Source of the DNA: Actinomadura_C alba
GTDB lineage: Bacteria; Actinomycetota; Actinomycetes; Streptosporangiales; Streptosporangiaceae
DNA length: 64,000 nucleotides
NCBI RefSeq assembly: GCF_039530285.1
Contig: NZ_BAAAOK010000019.1
Coordinates: forward strand, 1 to 64,000
Direction of reading: 5' to 3'
In this document: positions 43,020 through 49,829 of the stretch, one piece after another
How the letters are laid out: each line of letters starts with the position of its first letter
Numbering within the stretch: position 1 is the stretch's first letter
The notes under the pieces: generated by a model
Databases searched by the model: none
Seen by the model: only the letters and a program-made list of their open reading frames with translations
What the model was told of the DNA's origin: nothing
Made by a program: the position numbers and the translations under genes

Positions 43020-43475
43020 TCACCCCCACGGCTCGCCGCCCCGGCCGCTGGGAGAGCCGGTCGGCAAACCGCACCGGCGCCGGTCCTGGTCGGCCTCGGC
43101 ATCGGCGAGTCCGGCGGCTACGGCCTCGGGCGGCATGCCGTCGACCGTCTCGGCGAACAGGCCGTTGAGCCTGCCCCAGGAGTTCTGAGCGGGGAACTCC
43201 TCCCACACGACGGCGCCGCTCATGGGATCGAGCCGCCCGCGCGCCACGAGCGCCTCGTAGACGTAGCCGATCCTGGAGAAGCTCAACGTCACCCGATGAA
43301 CCAGGCCCCGCGCCCCGTCGGAGGCGTCGCGTAAGCCGTCTGCGACGTACTTGCGAGCGCGTGCGCCGTCGTCGCTCACACCGGCCGCGCCCGTACCCGC
43401 GGAATTCTCGCCAGGCAGGGCGATGGTCCACGAGAAAAGAGTGGGCTGCGCGCAAGGTCGCCGTCCGTGCACCAT
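43020..43475 (-). CDS. Hypothetical protein
   Basis: 151-residue protein of unknown function. The central part has strong actinobacterial codon bias and a helical, acidic sequence: SDDGARARKYVADGLRDASDGARGLVHRVTLSFSRIGYVYEALVARGRLDP, then VWEEFPAQNSWGRLNGLFAETVDGMPPEAVAAGLADAEAD. I do not recognise a named domain. The ATG at 43475 has GGAAGGG upstream; a GTG at 43379 would drop 32 residues of poorer composition and is possible. The last 20 residues (RRRCGLPTGSPSGRGGEPWG) may be an altered C-terminus. It lies among remnants and may be an incomplete gene. Confidence 0.5.
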   Translation of the reverse strand: MVHGRRPCAQPTLFSWTIALPGENSAGTGAAGVSDDGARARKYVADGLRDASDGARGLVHRVTLSFSRIGYVYEALVARGRLDPMSGAVVWEEFPAQNSWGRLNGLFAETVDGMPPEAVAAGLADAEADQDRRRCGLPTGSPSGRGGEPWG

Positions 43476-43557
43476 TCCGCCCTTCCGGTACGCAGGTAGC
43501 GCTCGGCTCCTGGACCGTTGCCGACGGTTAGATGCTGGGGGCTCGACAGCCTCGGCG

Positions 43558-43576
43558 GTGACACAGTTTGTGTCAC
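43558..43576. promoter_or_regulatory. GTGACACA inverted repeat
   Basis: GTGACACA-GTT-TGTGTCAC is a perfect 8-bp-arm palindrome about 80 bases upstream of the hypothetical gene at 43475 and just beyond the end of the HTH remnant. It looks like an operator for a dimeric regulator. Confidence 0.45.
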
Positions 43577-43592
43577 CGCATATGAGCTGGCC

Positions 43593-43868
43593 TCATACGG
43601 CTCGGGCCCACTCGGAGTAGCTGATCAATGCCTCCGACGGGCTGAGATGCAACCGCAGGAGAGTGATCAGGGCCTCTCGCACGTATGGGTGTTCACGAGT
43701 CTGCTGGGGTGCGATGTGCCGGGCGGTCTGCAAACAGCGGAAGGCCTCGTCTCGCTGTCCGAGCCACGACACGTGGGCGGTGTTCGCGAGCTCAGACTGA
43801 GACATACGACGGGCCGAGCGCGCAGCGGCGATTCGCCGACCGATCTGCTCATTTTGCCTGGATGACAT
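43593..43868 (-). pseudogene. Internally deleted HTH (XRE)-TPR regulator
   Basis: 91 codons join two distant parts of one regulator family in frame. Residues 1-33 (SSRQNEQIGRRIAAARSARRMSQSELANTAHVS) are the start of an XRE helix-turn-helix. Residues 34-91 (WLGQRDEAFRCLQTARHIAPQQTREHPYVREALITLLRLHLSPSEALISYSEWA) match the extreme C-terminus of the same approximately 400-residue TPR-type regulators. About 300 residues, including half of the HTH and all TPR repeats, are missing. The frame is open, so a short peptide might be made, but the regulator function is lost. Confidence 0.6.
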
Positions 43869-43909
43869 ATGCCGCTCCGGTATCGGTTACACCGAGCGTA
43901 ACGACGGCC

Positions 43910-44584
43910 TCACTCTCGGGTGGGCGCATCAGAGGAAGCGGCGGCATTGGTCAGGAGATCAGGGAGTTCTGTCAGCGTGCCGATGCGCCAGTCGGCATCG
44001 CGCATCACGCGAGGATCGTCGAACCACAGGTGGCCCCAAGGACCTCGCCGGATCAATGCGGTCCGGAGTCCGGCAGCCTTGGCCGCGACGACGTCGTTGT
44101 CACGGTGGTCCCCCACATAAACGATCTCGTCCAGTTCACCCGGCGCCCATGCGCGGACCCTTGAGAAGAACTCGGCATCCGGCTTCGCGACGCCCCATTC
44201 CTCCGAGGTCGCCACATCGTCAAGGGGCAGGCCGAGCGCATGGAGCGATGTCGCGGCACGGGCGGTCTGATTGCCCGCCGCCCCCACCCAGACGCCACGT
44301 CCGCGCAGTTCGTTCAACGCATGCCGGACGTCAGGATAGAGATCTTCCTCGCCGAGTCGCTCGCCGTGGCCCGTCGCCTCTCGCGCGTGCCTTTCGGCGG
44401 CGATGTCCAGACCTGGTCTAACGAGGCGAAGAGCATCCGCGTTGTCCCGGCCCAGCGCGGTGACCGCGCCGACGAGTGCCGACATCGTGTGCGGTGGTAC
44501 GCCGAGCCACTCCGCCCAGGCCCGCCATTCCCGCGTGTCGTCGACCAGGGTCTCGCCGATATCGAAGACGACCGCGCGGATCAC
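43910..44584 (-). CDS. HAD-superfamily hydrolase-like protein
   Basis: 224-residue HAD protein. Motif I is VVFDIGETLVDD with nucleophile Asp8, but the position two residues later, an Asp in phosphatases, is Gly10. Motif II is in WVGAAGNQTA (small residue instead of Ser/Thr nearby) and motif III is the Lys in EEWGVAKPDAEFF. Motif IV is IVYVGDHRDNDVVAAKAAGL with the acidic pair. A helical cap follows motif I. The missing second Asp argues against ordinary phosphatase activity and suggests a dehalogenase-type or altered reaction. It is encoded nine bases downstream of, and co-oriented with, the next gene upstream (44594). Confidence 0.82.
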   Translation of the reverse strand: MIRAVVFDIGETLVDDTREWRAWAEWLGVPPHTMSALVGAVTALGRDNADALRLVRPGLDIAAERHAREATGHGERLGEEDLYPDVRHALNELRGRGVWVGAAGNQTARAATSLHALGLPLDDVATSEEWGVAKPDAEFFSRVRAWAPGELDEIVYVGDHRDNDVVAAKAAGLRTALIRRGPWGHLWFDDPRVMRDADWRIGTLTELPDLLTNAAASSDAPTRE

Positions 44585-44593
44585 CCGGCCACT

Positions 44594-45091
44594 CTATTTC
44601 CTACGGTCTGTCGCGACTGCCGCCGTGCTCGGGCGATCCGAGAGGGGCCATACGTACGGCAGGTCGTCGGGGACGCCGGGAAAGAGCGGTCCGTAGACGG
44701 CGAGGTCCTTACGCAGCAGGGCGGACTGGTGACTGCGGTGGAAGTCCGGGTCGCCGAGCCACGGCGGCAGGTCACCCGCCGCCGCGAGTTCGAGTTGGCC
44801 TCGGGCGACGGCGACGCCGGTGGTCACGGTCAGTTCGGCGCCCAGCTTGCCCGCGCAGGTGTCCCGGTGGCCGATGCCGCTCCACCGGTCGCAGACCTCC
44901 AGCCCATAGCGGACCAGCGCCTCGTCGTATCCTGCCCACATGCGCACGACCGGATGATGCCGCCAGCCGTACCCGGGCATCGTCAGCGCGCGCAGCACCT
45001 GAAGGACCTCGACCCGCTGCTTGCCCAGCCGCCGCGCGTCGAGTGCCTTCGCCGTGGCGGCGAAGTCCGCGTACGGCAGGAACGTCTGCAT
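44594..45091 (-). CDS. MSMEG_6728-like protein (pyrimidine-dimer DNA glycosylase family)
   Basis: 165-residue protein beginning QTFLPYADFAATAKALDARRLGKQRVEVLQVLRAL. It continues through GYGWRHHPVVRMWAGYDEALVRYGLEVCDRW to SHQSALLRKDLAVYGPLFPGVPDDLPYVWP. This is the small actinobacterial MSMEG_6728 family, which I associate with the pyrimidine dimer DNA glycosylase (Pyr_excise) domain. The N-terminal Thr/Leu and the HPVVRMW region would form the active site. A DNA-repair role is therefore family-based inference. The ATG at 45091 is preferred to a GTG 15 codons upstream whose extra residues are not conserved in style. It is encoded upstream of, and probably co-transcribed with, the HAD gene. Confidence 0.75.
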   Translation of the reverse strand: MQTFLPYADFAATAKALDARRLGKQRVEVLQVLRALTMPGYGWRHHPVVRMWAGYDEALVRYGLEVCDRWSGIGHRDTCAGKLGAELTVTTGVAVARGQLELAAAGDLPPWLGDPDFHRSHQSALLRKDLAVYGPLFPGVPDDLPYVWPLSDRPSTAAVATDRRK

Positions 45092-45160
45092 CGGCGGCAC
45101 CCCCCGATCCGGCTCCGGCCGCGCGCACGGGATCACGGCGACCAGCCGTCACCGACTCCC

Positions 45161-46318
45161 CTACCCCGCGTCGGACCCGCGATCGCGGGCGATGAGCTGA
45201 CGGGCGATGACGTTGCGCTGGATCTCGTTGGTGCCCTCGCCCACGATCATCAGCGGGGCGTCGCGGAAGTAGCGCTCAACGTCGAACTCGGTCGAGTAGC
45301 CGTAGCCGCCGTGGATGCGCAAGGCGTCCATCGCGACCTTCATGGCCGTCTCCGAGGCGAACAGCTTGGCCATGCCCGCCTCCATGTCGGCCCGCCGTCC
45401 CGACTGGAGCCGGTCGGCCGCGTCGAGGGTGAGCAACCGCGCCGCCCGCAGCGACGTCGCCATGTCGGCGAGGTAGTTCGAGATCGACTGATGCCGCCAG
45501 ATCGGCACCCCGAAGCTCTCGCGCTGCTGGGCGTAGGCGAGCGCGTCGTCGAAGGCGGCCTGGCCGACCCCGAGCGCGCGGGCCGCGACCTGGATTCGGC
45601 CCACCTCCAGCCCGCGCATCATCTGCGCGAAGCCCGCGCCCTCGGCGCCGCCGAGCACGCCGGAGCGCGGCACCCGTACGGCGTCGAAGACGACCTCGCA
45701 GCTCTCCACGCCCTTGTAGCCGAGCTTGGGCAGGTCCTTGGAGACCTCGTGGCCCTCCTCGACCAGCAGCACCGAGACACCCTTGTGCGGGGGGTCGGCG
45801 GTGGGGTCGGTCTTGCACAGCAGGGCGATCAGCCCGGCGCGGCGGGCGTTGGAGATCCAGGTCTTCACGCCGTCGATGACGTAGGAGTCGCCGTCAGCGC
45901 GGGCGCGGGTGCGCATCGCCTGCAGGTCGGAACCGCCGCCCGGCTCGGTCAGCGCCATCGTGGCGCGCAACTCTCCGGTGGCCATCGCGGGCAGGTAGCG
46001 CCGCCGCTGCTCGTCGGTGCCGAACTCGCGGAGCAGGAACGCCACGACACTGTGCCCGCCCATCGCGCCCGCGAGGCTCATCCACCCCCGGGCCAGCTGC
46101 TCGGTGACGAGCGCGAAGCACGGCGCGGAGACGTCCGACCCGCCGTGCTCCTCCGGTACGAGCAGGCCGTACACCCCGAGCCGTTTCATCTGCCCGATCA
46201 GCGCCTCGGGGTAGGTGTCGGCGTGCTCGAGGTCGCGCACCACCGGCCTGACCTGTTCGTCGACGAACTCGGCGACGACGTCGACGATCGCCTGCTCCTC
46301 CGGCGCCAGCTCGAACAC
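45161..46318 (-). CDS. Acyl-CoA dehydrogenase
   Basis: 385-residue FAD-dependent acyl-CoA dehydrogenase. FELAPEEQAIVDVVAEFVDEQVRPVVRDLE opens the helical domain. MALTEPGGGSDLQAMRTRARADGDSYVIDGVKTWISNA contacts FAD and substrate. RESFGVPIWRHQSISNYLADMAT and IHGGYGYSTEFDVERYFRDAPLMIVGEGTNEIQRNVIARQLI form the C-terminal domain, with the catalytic Glu in the GEGTNEIQ loop. The GTG at 46318, behind a GGGGGG-type stretch, is the only in-frame start near the conserved N-terminus; a longer open frame is antisense noise. It is encoded 37 bases downstream of the racemase, suggesting shared branched or methyl-acyl-CoA breakdown. Confidence 0.9.
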   Translation of the reverse strand: MFELAPEEQAIVDVVAEFVDEQVRPVVRDLEHADTYPEALIGQMKRLGVYGLLVPEEHGGSDVSAPCFALVTEQLARGWMSLAGAMGGHSVVAFLLREFGTDEQRRRYLPAMATGELRATMALTEPGGGSDLQAMRTRARADGDSYVIDGVKTWISNARRAGLIALLCKTDPTADPPHKGVSVLLVEEGHEVSKDLPKLGYKGVESCEVVFDAVRVPRSGVLGGAEGAGFAQMMRGLEVGRIQVAARALGVGQAAFDDALAYAQQRESFGVPIWRHQSISNYLADMATSLRAARLLTLDAADRLQSGRRADMEAGMAKLFASETAMKVAMDALRIHGGYGYSTEFDVERYFRDAPLMIVGEGTNEIQRNVIARQLIARDRGSDAG

Positions 46319-46355
46319 GTGCCCCCCATCGATCGTGGACGTCCGTGGACGCCGC

Positions 46356-47519
46356 TCAGTTCTGGACGACGGCGCCGCTGCCGAGCAGCTCGTCCACATC
46401 GGTGAAGCCGAGCTCGGTGAGCACCTCGCGGGTGTGCGCGCCGCTCGTCGCAGGCGGGCCGCCGATCGCCCCGGGCGTGCGCGAGAAGCGCGGCGCCGGT
46501 GCGGGCTGCGGCGTGCCGTCGGCGCCCGGTACGAACACCCCCCGCTCGGTGTTGTACGGGTGCTCGGTGGCCTCGCGCAGCGACAGTACGGGGGCCACAC
46601 AGCCGTCGCCGGGCAGGAAGATCTCGGCCCACTCGTCCCGGGTCCTGGCCTTGAACGCGGTGGCGAACCGCTCGCGCAGCTCCGGCCAGCGGCCGGCCTC
46701 GTACTGCGCGGGCAGGTCCGGCTCGTCGGCGATGCCGAGCAGCCGGACGAACTCGGCGTAGAACTGCGGCTCTATCGCGCCCACCGCCATGTGCCGTCCG
46801 TCGGCGGTCTCGTACACGTCGTACCAGGGCGCCCCGGTGTCGAGCATGTTCACGCCGCGCCGGTCCTGCCAGGCGCCGGCGGCGAGGAAGGCGTGGATGA
46901 ACGTGGACAGGTGGGAGGTGCCGTCGACGATCGCGGCGTCGACGACCTGCCCCCTGCCGCTGCTCTTGGCCTCCAGCAGCGCGGCGAGCACGCCCACGAC
47001 GAGGTACATGCTGCCGCCGGCGAAGTCGCCGAGCAGGTTCATCGGCACCTGGGGCGGTCCGCCTGCGCGGCCGATGGCGTGGAGGGCACCCGTGACCGCG
47101 ATGTAGCCGATGTCGTGCCCGGCGCTCTGGGCGAGGGGCCCCTGCTGCCCCCAGCCGGTCATCCGGCCGTAGACCAGCGCGGGGTTGCGGGCCAGGCAGT
47201 CGTCCGGCCCGAGGCCGAGCCGCTCGGTGACACCGGGGCGGAAGCCCTCGATGAGAGCGTCGGCCCGCTCGACCATCCGCAGCACGACGTCCCGGCCGCG
47301 GTCGTCCTTGAGGTCGACGGCCACAGAGCGCTTGCCCCGGTTGGTCAGGTCCTTGGCCGGATCCGGAAAGGCCGGGCGGCCGCCGGGCCGGTCCACCCGG
47401 ATGACCTCGGCGCCGAGGTCGGCGAGCAGCATGGCGGCGAAGGGGGCCGGCCCGATGCCCGCCAGCTCGATGACGCGGACCCCGGACAGCGGCCCGGCCC
47501 CGCTGGACGCCTCGCCCAT
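46356..47519 (-). CDS. mcr: Alpha-methylacyl-CoA racemase (CaiB/BaiF family)
   Basis: 387-residue class III CoA-transferase-fold enzyme of the AMACR/Mcr branch. It interconverts 2R- and 2S-methylacyl-CoA esters so that beta-oxidation can proceed. Mcr-like motifs are VRVIELAGIGPAPFAAMLLADLGAEVIRVDRPGG, SAGHDIGYIAVTGALHAIGR (catalytic His) and LLGDFAGGSMYLVVGVLAALLEAKSSGRGQVVDAAIVDG (catalytic Asp). The ATG at 47519 has AAGGGA about seven bases upstream; the TTG before it is less likely. The acyl-CoA dehydrogenase encoded immediately downstream is its natural partner in methyl-branched fatty acid or sterol side-chain degradation. Confidence 0.88.
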   Translation of the reverse strand: MGEASSGAGPLSGVRVIELAGIGPAPFAAMLLADLGAEVIRVDRPGGRPAFPDPAKDLTNRGKRSVAVDLKDDRGRDVVLRMVERADALIEGFRPGVTERLGLGPDDCLARNPALVYGRMTGWGQQGPLAQSAGHDIGYIAVTGALHAIGRAGGPPQVPMNLLGDFAGGSMYLVVGVLAALLEAKSSGRGQVVDAAIVDGTSHLSTFIHAFLAAGAWQDRRGVNMLDTGAPWYDVYETADGRHMAVGAIEPQFYAEFVRLLGIADEPDLPAQYEAGRWPELRERFATAFKARTRDEWAEIFLPGDGCVAPVLSLREATEHPYNTERGVFVPGADGTPQPAPAPRFSRTPGAIGGPPATSGAHTREVLTELGFTDVDELLGSGAVVQN

Positions 47520-47710
47520 CAAGGATCCCTTCGTCGCATTCGTCGCATCGGCAGAATCTCATTCGGTTCCAGTTTGCACGATCACCATAAGTGTTCGCTG
47601 ATCGACCCTCTCGAGACGATACGGGCACCGGCGCGACGGCGGTCAAGTGGCCGGCTCGACAAAGGCCCGCGACAGCGACCGCTGCGGGGTCGCCGCCACA
47701 CCGAGCACTA

Positions 47711-47761
47711 TTGAGCGATCGCTCAAACTTGTCTATGCTCCCGTTTTAAGCGATCGCTCAA
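47711..47761. promoter_or_regulatory. Twin TetR operators
   Basis: TTGAGCGATCGCTCAA (47711-47726) is a 16-bp perfect palindrome. TTAAGCGATCGCTCAA (47746-47761) repeats it with one change, 35 bases further on. TTGTCTATGCTCCC lies between them and could hold a -10 element. They precede the operon that ends with a TetR gene. The gap 47520-47782 otherwise shows nothing. Confidence 0.75.
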
Positions 47762-47782
47762 GACGATGGGAGAGTGCCGCCG

Positions 47783-48502
47783 ATGCCGAGGAAGCGTCGT
47801 GACCGGGGCATCTATGTCGAGACGCTGATCCGCACTGACCTCGCGGAGCTGTGGGACCGGACGCAGCTTCCCGCATCGCATCAGCGCTGGGATCTGCGGT
47901 TCCACGAGATCGTCTATGCGCCCTGCGCGGCCGACGGAGCGCAGCAGTTCCGCTACTCCGTCCGGCCGCTGCCCGGCCTCGTGATCGGCGGCTACGGCCG
48001 CACCATCGGTGAGCGTCACCGCCCGGACGGCACCCACACCTCCGCCCTCCGGTTCGGCTCGTCGCATCGGCTTGCGCTGATCGGTTCCGGCTCGGGTTAC
48101 TGGCGTTACGTCCCCGGCAAGGCGGGGATCCGGTTCCTGACCGGCTACGACTACCAGCCCGGCTGGGGCCGTCTCGGCACGGCGGCCGATCTGTTCTTCC
48201 GTCCGCTCCTGGGCTGGGCCACGGCCTGGTCCTTCGACCGGCTCCGCCTCTGGCTGGAGACCGGCCGTACCCCTGAGCGGGCGCTCCGCCAGGCCGTCCT
48301 GGAACTGCTCGGCCGGATCGCCGTTCCCGGCGCGGCGCTGGTGTGTACCTCCCCTCCCAGCGTCACCGTGGCGGTCACCATCGCCGCGCTCCTGCTGCCC
48401 CCGCTGCCCGGCACCCCCGCGGCCCGCCGGTGCCTGCGCCGCCCACCCGGGGGCCGGGCGGCGCGGGCGCCGGCCACCCTCTCCCGATTGGAGTCCCCAT
48501 GA
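47783..48502 (+). CDS. Hypothetical protein, first gene of DUF4166-TetR operon
   Basis: 239-residue protein of unknown function. PRKRRDRGIYVETLIRTDLAELWDRTQLPASHQRWDLRFHEIVY and YSVRPLPGLVIGGYGRTIGERHRPDGTHTSALRFGS are strand-rich and resemble a SRPBCC/START-like lipid-binding fold. The ending ALVCTSPPSVTVAVTIAALLLPPLPGTPAARRCLRRPP suggests a C-terminal hydrophobic anchor at about 190-215. The ATG at 47783 is nine bases after GGAGAG; a GTG at 47774 overlaps that site. Its stop overlaps the next start (ATGA). Twin TetR palindromes upstream imply control by the third gene of the operon. A lipid or membrane-stress role is inference. Confidence 0.7.
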   Translation: MPRKRRDRGIYVETLIRTDLAELWDRTQLPASHQRWDLRFHEIVYAPCAADGAQQFRYSVRPLPGLVIGGYGRTIGERHRPDGTHTSALRFGSSHRLALIGSGSGYWRYVPGKAGIRFLTGYDYQPGWGRLGTAADLFFRPLLGWATAWSFDRLRLWLETGRTPERALRQAVLELLGRIAVPGAALVCTSPPSVTVAVTIAALLLPPLPGTPAARRCLRRPPGGRAARAPATLSRLESP

Positions 48503-49173
48503 ACTCGATCTTCCAGCGCGCCCTTGGCCGCGACTTCGGCCGCCTCCACCCCGAGTTGCGGCGGCGCCTCGGCGTCGGCGTCGCAGGAGGACAGGCGTGC
48601 ATCGGCAACGGCGTCATGGACCGCGTCTGGCACGGCGCCCCATTCACGCGCCCGTTTCTGGCCCTGGGCAGCCGCCGCAACATCCTCGTCCCCGAGACCG
48701 GCCGTGCAGTCCCCTTCGTCATCGAGAACTACCCCTATATCGACTCCCATGGCCGCGAGACGGTCACCTTCGTCCGCACGTTCCAGCTGCCGAGGCGGCC
48801 ACGGCGCTTCGACGCCACGATGATCTACAATTCCGCTCGCGGCTGTGTGGTCGACTACCTGGGGACCCATCAGCACCTCGCGACCGACCTGTTGTTCGAG
48901 GTCGATGAGCGAGGTGGCCTCGTCATCCGCTCCGGTGAGTACCGGTTCCGCGAGGGGCCGCTCGCCTTCCGTGTGCCCGACCTCGTCACCGGGGCGGCCA
49001 CCGTCCGCGAGTCCTTCGACGATGAGATCGGGCGGTTCCGGATCGACGTCCGCGTCGTCAACCACCGCTGCGGCCCGCTGTTCGGCTACCACGGCACCTT
49101 CACGACGCGATATGTCCCCGCGAGCGGCGTACCCACTACCGTGAAGCCGCGACGCGAACAGGCGCGCCGCTGA
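48499..49173 (+). CDS. DUF4166 domain-containing protein
   Basis: 224-residue protein with the DUF4166 pattern: FQRALGRDFGRLHPELRRRLGV, CIGNGVMDRVWHGAPFTRPFLALGSRRNILVPETG, VPFVIENYPYIDSHGRETVTFVRTFQLPRRPRRFDATMIYN, and a beta-rich C-terminal half ending in GYHGTFTTRYV. DUF4166 often occurs alone or fused to dehydrogenases, and its biochemical role is unknown. The ATG lies within the preceding stop (ATGA overlap), so both proteins are made together. The TetR gene follows after 20 bases. The three genes form one regulated unit. Confidence 0.82.
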   Translation: MNSIFQRALGRDFGRLHPELRRRLGVGVAGGQACIGNGVMDRVWHGAPFTRPFLALGSRRNILVPETGRAVPFVIENYPYIDSHGRETVTFVRTFQLPRRPRRFDATMIYNSARGCVVDYLGTHQHLATDLLFEVDERGGLVIRSGEYRFREGPLAFRVPDLVTGAATVRESFDDEIGRFRIDVRVVNHRCGPLFGYHGTFTTRYVPASGVPTTVKPRREQARR

Positions 49174-49193
49174 ACGTCTGCGGAGGGACAGCG

Positions 49194-49829
49194 ATGGCCG
49201 GCGACACCCGGGCCAAACTGCTCGAGGGAACCCTGGAGACGCTGCGGACGCAGGGCATCGCCGGAGCCTCGGCCCGCTCCATCGCCACGGCCGCAGGGGT
49301 GAACCAGGCGCTGGTCTTCTATCACTTCGGCAGCGTCGACGAACTGCTGGCGGCGGCGCTCCGGCACGGCGCCGAGGAGCGGGTCGCGCTCTACCGAGCG
49401 CGTTTCGGCTCCATCACCTCGCTACGTGAGCTGCTCGATCTCGGCCGATCGCTGCACACGGACGAGCGCGCGGCCGGCAACCTCACCGTGCTCGCCCAGA
49501 TGCTGGCCGGCGGGCAGACCGACGCGCGGCTCGCCCCGGCCACCGCCGCCGGGCTCGGCCTGTGGATCGCGGAGATCGAAGCGGTACTCGACCGCGTCCT
49601 CCCCAGCACCCCGCTCGCCGGCTTCGTGGACGTCGGCGGACTCGCGCGGGCCGTCGCCGCTGCCTTTGTCGGCCTCGAACTCTACGAGGGTGTGGACCAG
49701 GACGGGGCGGCACGCGCGATGGACGCCCTGGAACAGCTCATCACCCTGGTATCGGTGCTCGAGGACATTGGGCCGGTGGCCCGCCGGACGATCAAAGGCC
49801 GCATCCGCAAGGCCACGAGGTCCGCCTAG
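49194..49829 (+). CDS. TetR/AcrR-family transcriptional regulator
   Basis: 211-residue TetR-family repressor. The N-terminal helix-turn-helix is at about 5-50 (TRAKLLEGTLETLRTQGIAGASARSIATAAGVNQALVFYHFGSVDELLAAALRHG), with the conserved Tyr-His-Phe. The remaining helices form the ligand pocket; the ligand is unknown. A GGAGGGACAGCG stretch precedes the ATG. It is the last gene of the operon beginning at 47783, so the TTGAGCGATCGCTCAA palindromes upstream are probably its own operators, giving autorepression. Its stop overlaps the convergent membrane protein gene by four bases. Confidence 0.9.
   Translation: MAGDTRAKLLEGTLETLRTQGIAGASARSIATAAGVNQALVFYHFGSVDELLAAALRHGAEERVALYRARFGSITSLRELLDLGRSLHTDERAAGNLTVLAQMLAGGQTDARLAPATAAGLGLWIAEIEAVLDRVLPSTPLAGFVDVGGLARAVAAAFVGLELYEGVDQDGAARAMDALEQLITLVSVLEDIGPVARRTIKGRIRKATRSA

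Noticed and set aside
43518..43865. 115-codon plus-strand frame
   Set aside because: Antisense to the HTH-regulator remnant, whose sequence matches known families on the other strand.
44240..46405. 721-codon plus-strand frame
   Set aside because: Antisense to the HAD, glycosylase-like and acyl-CoA dehydrogenase genes, all of which have strong family motifs.
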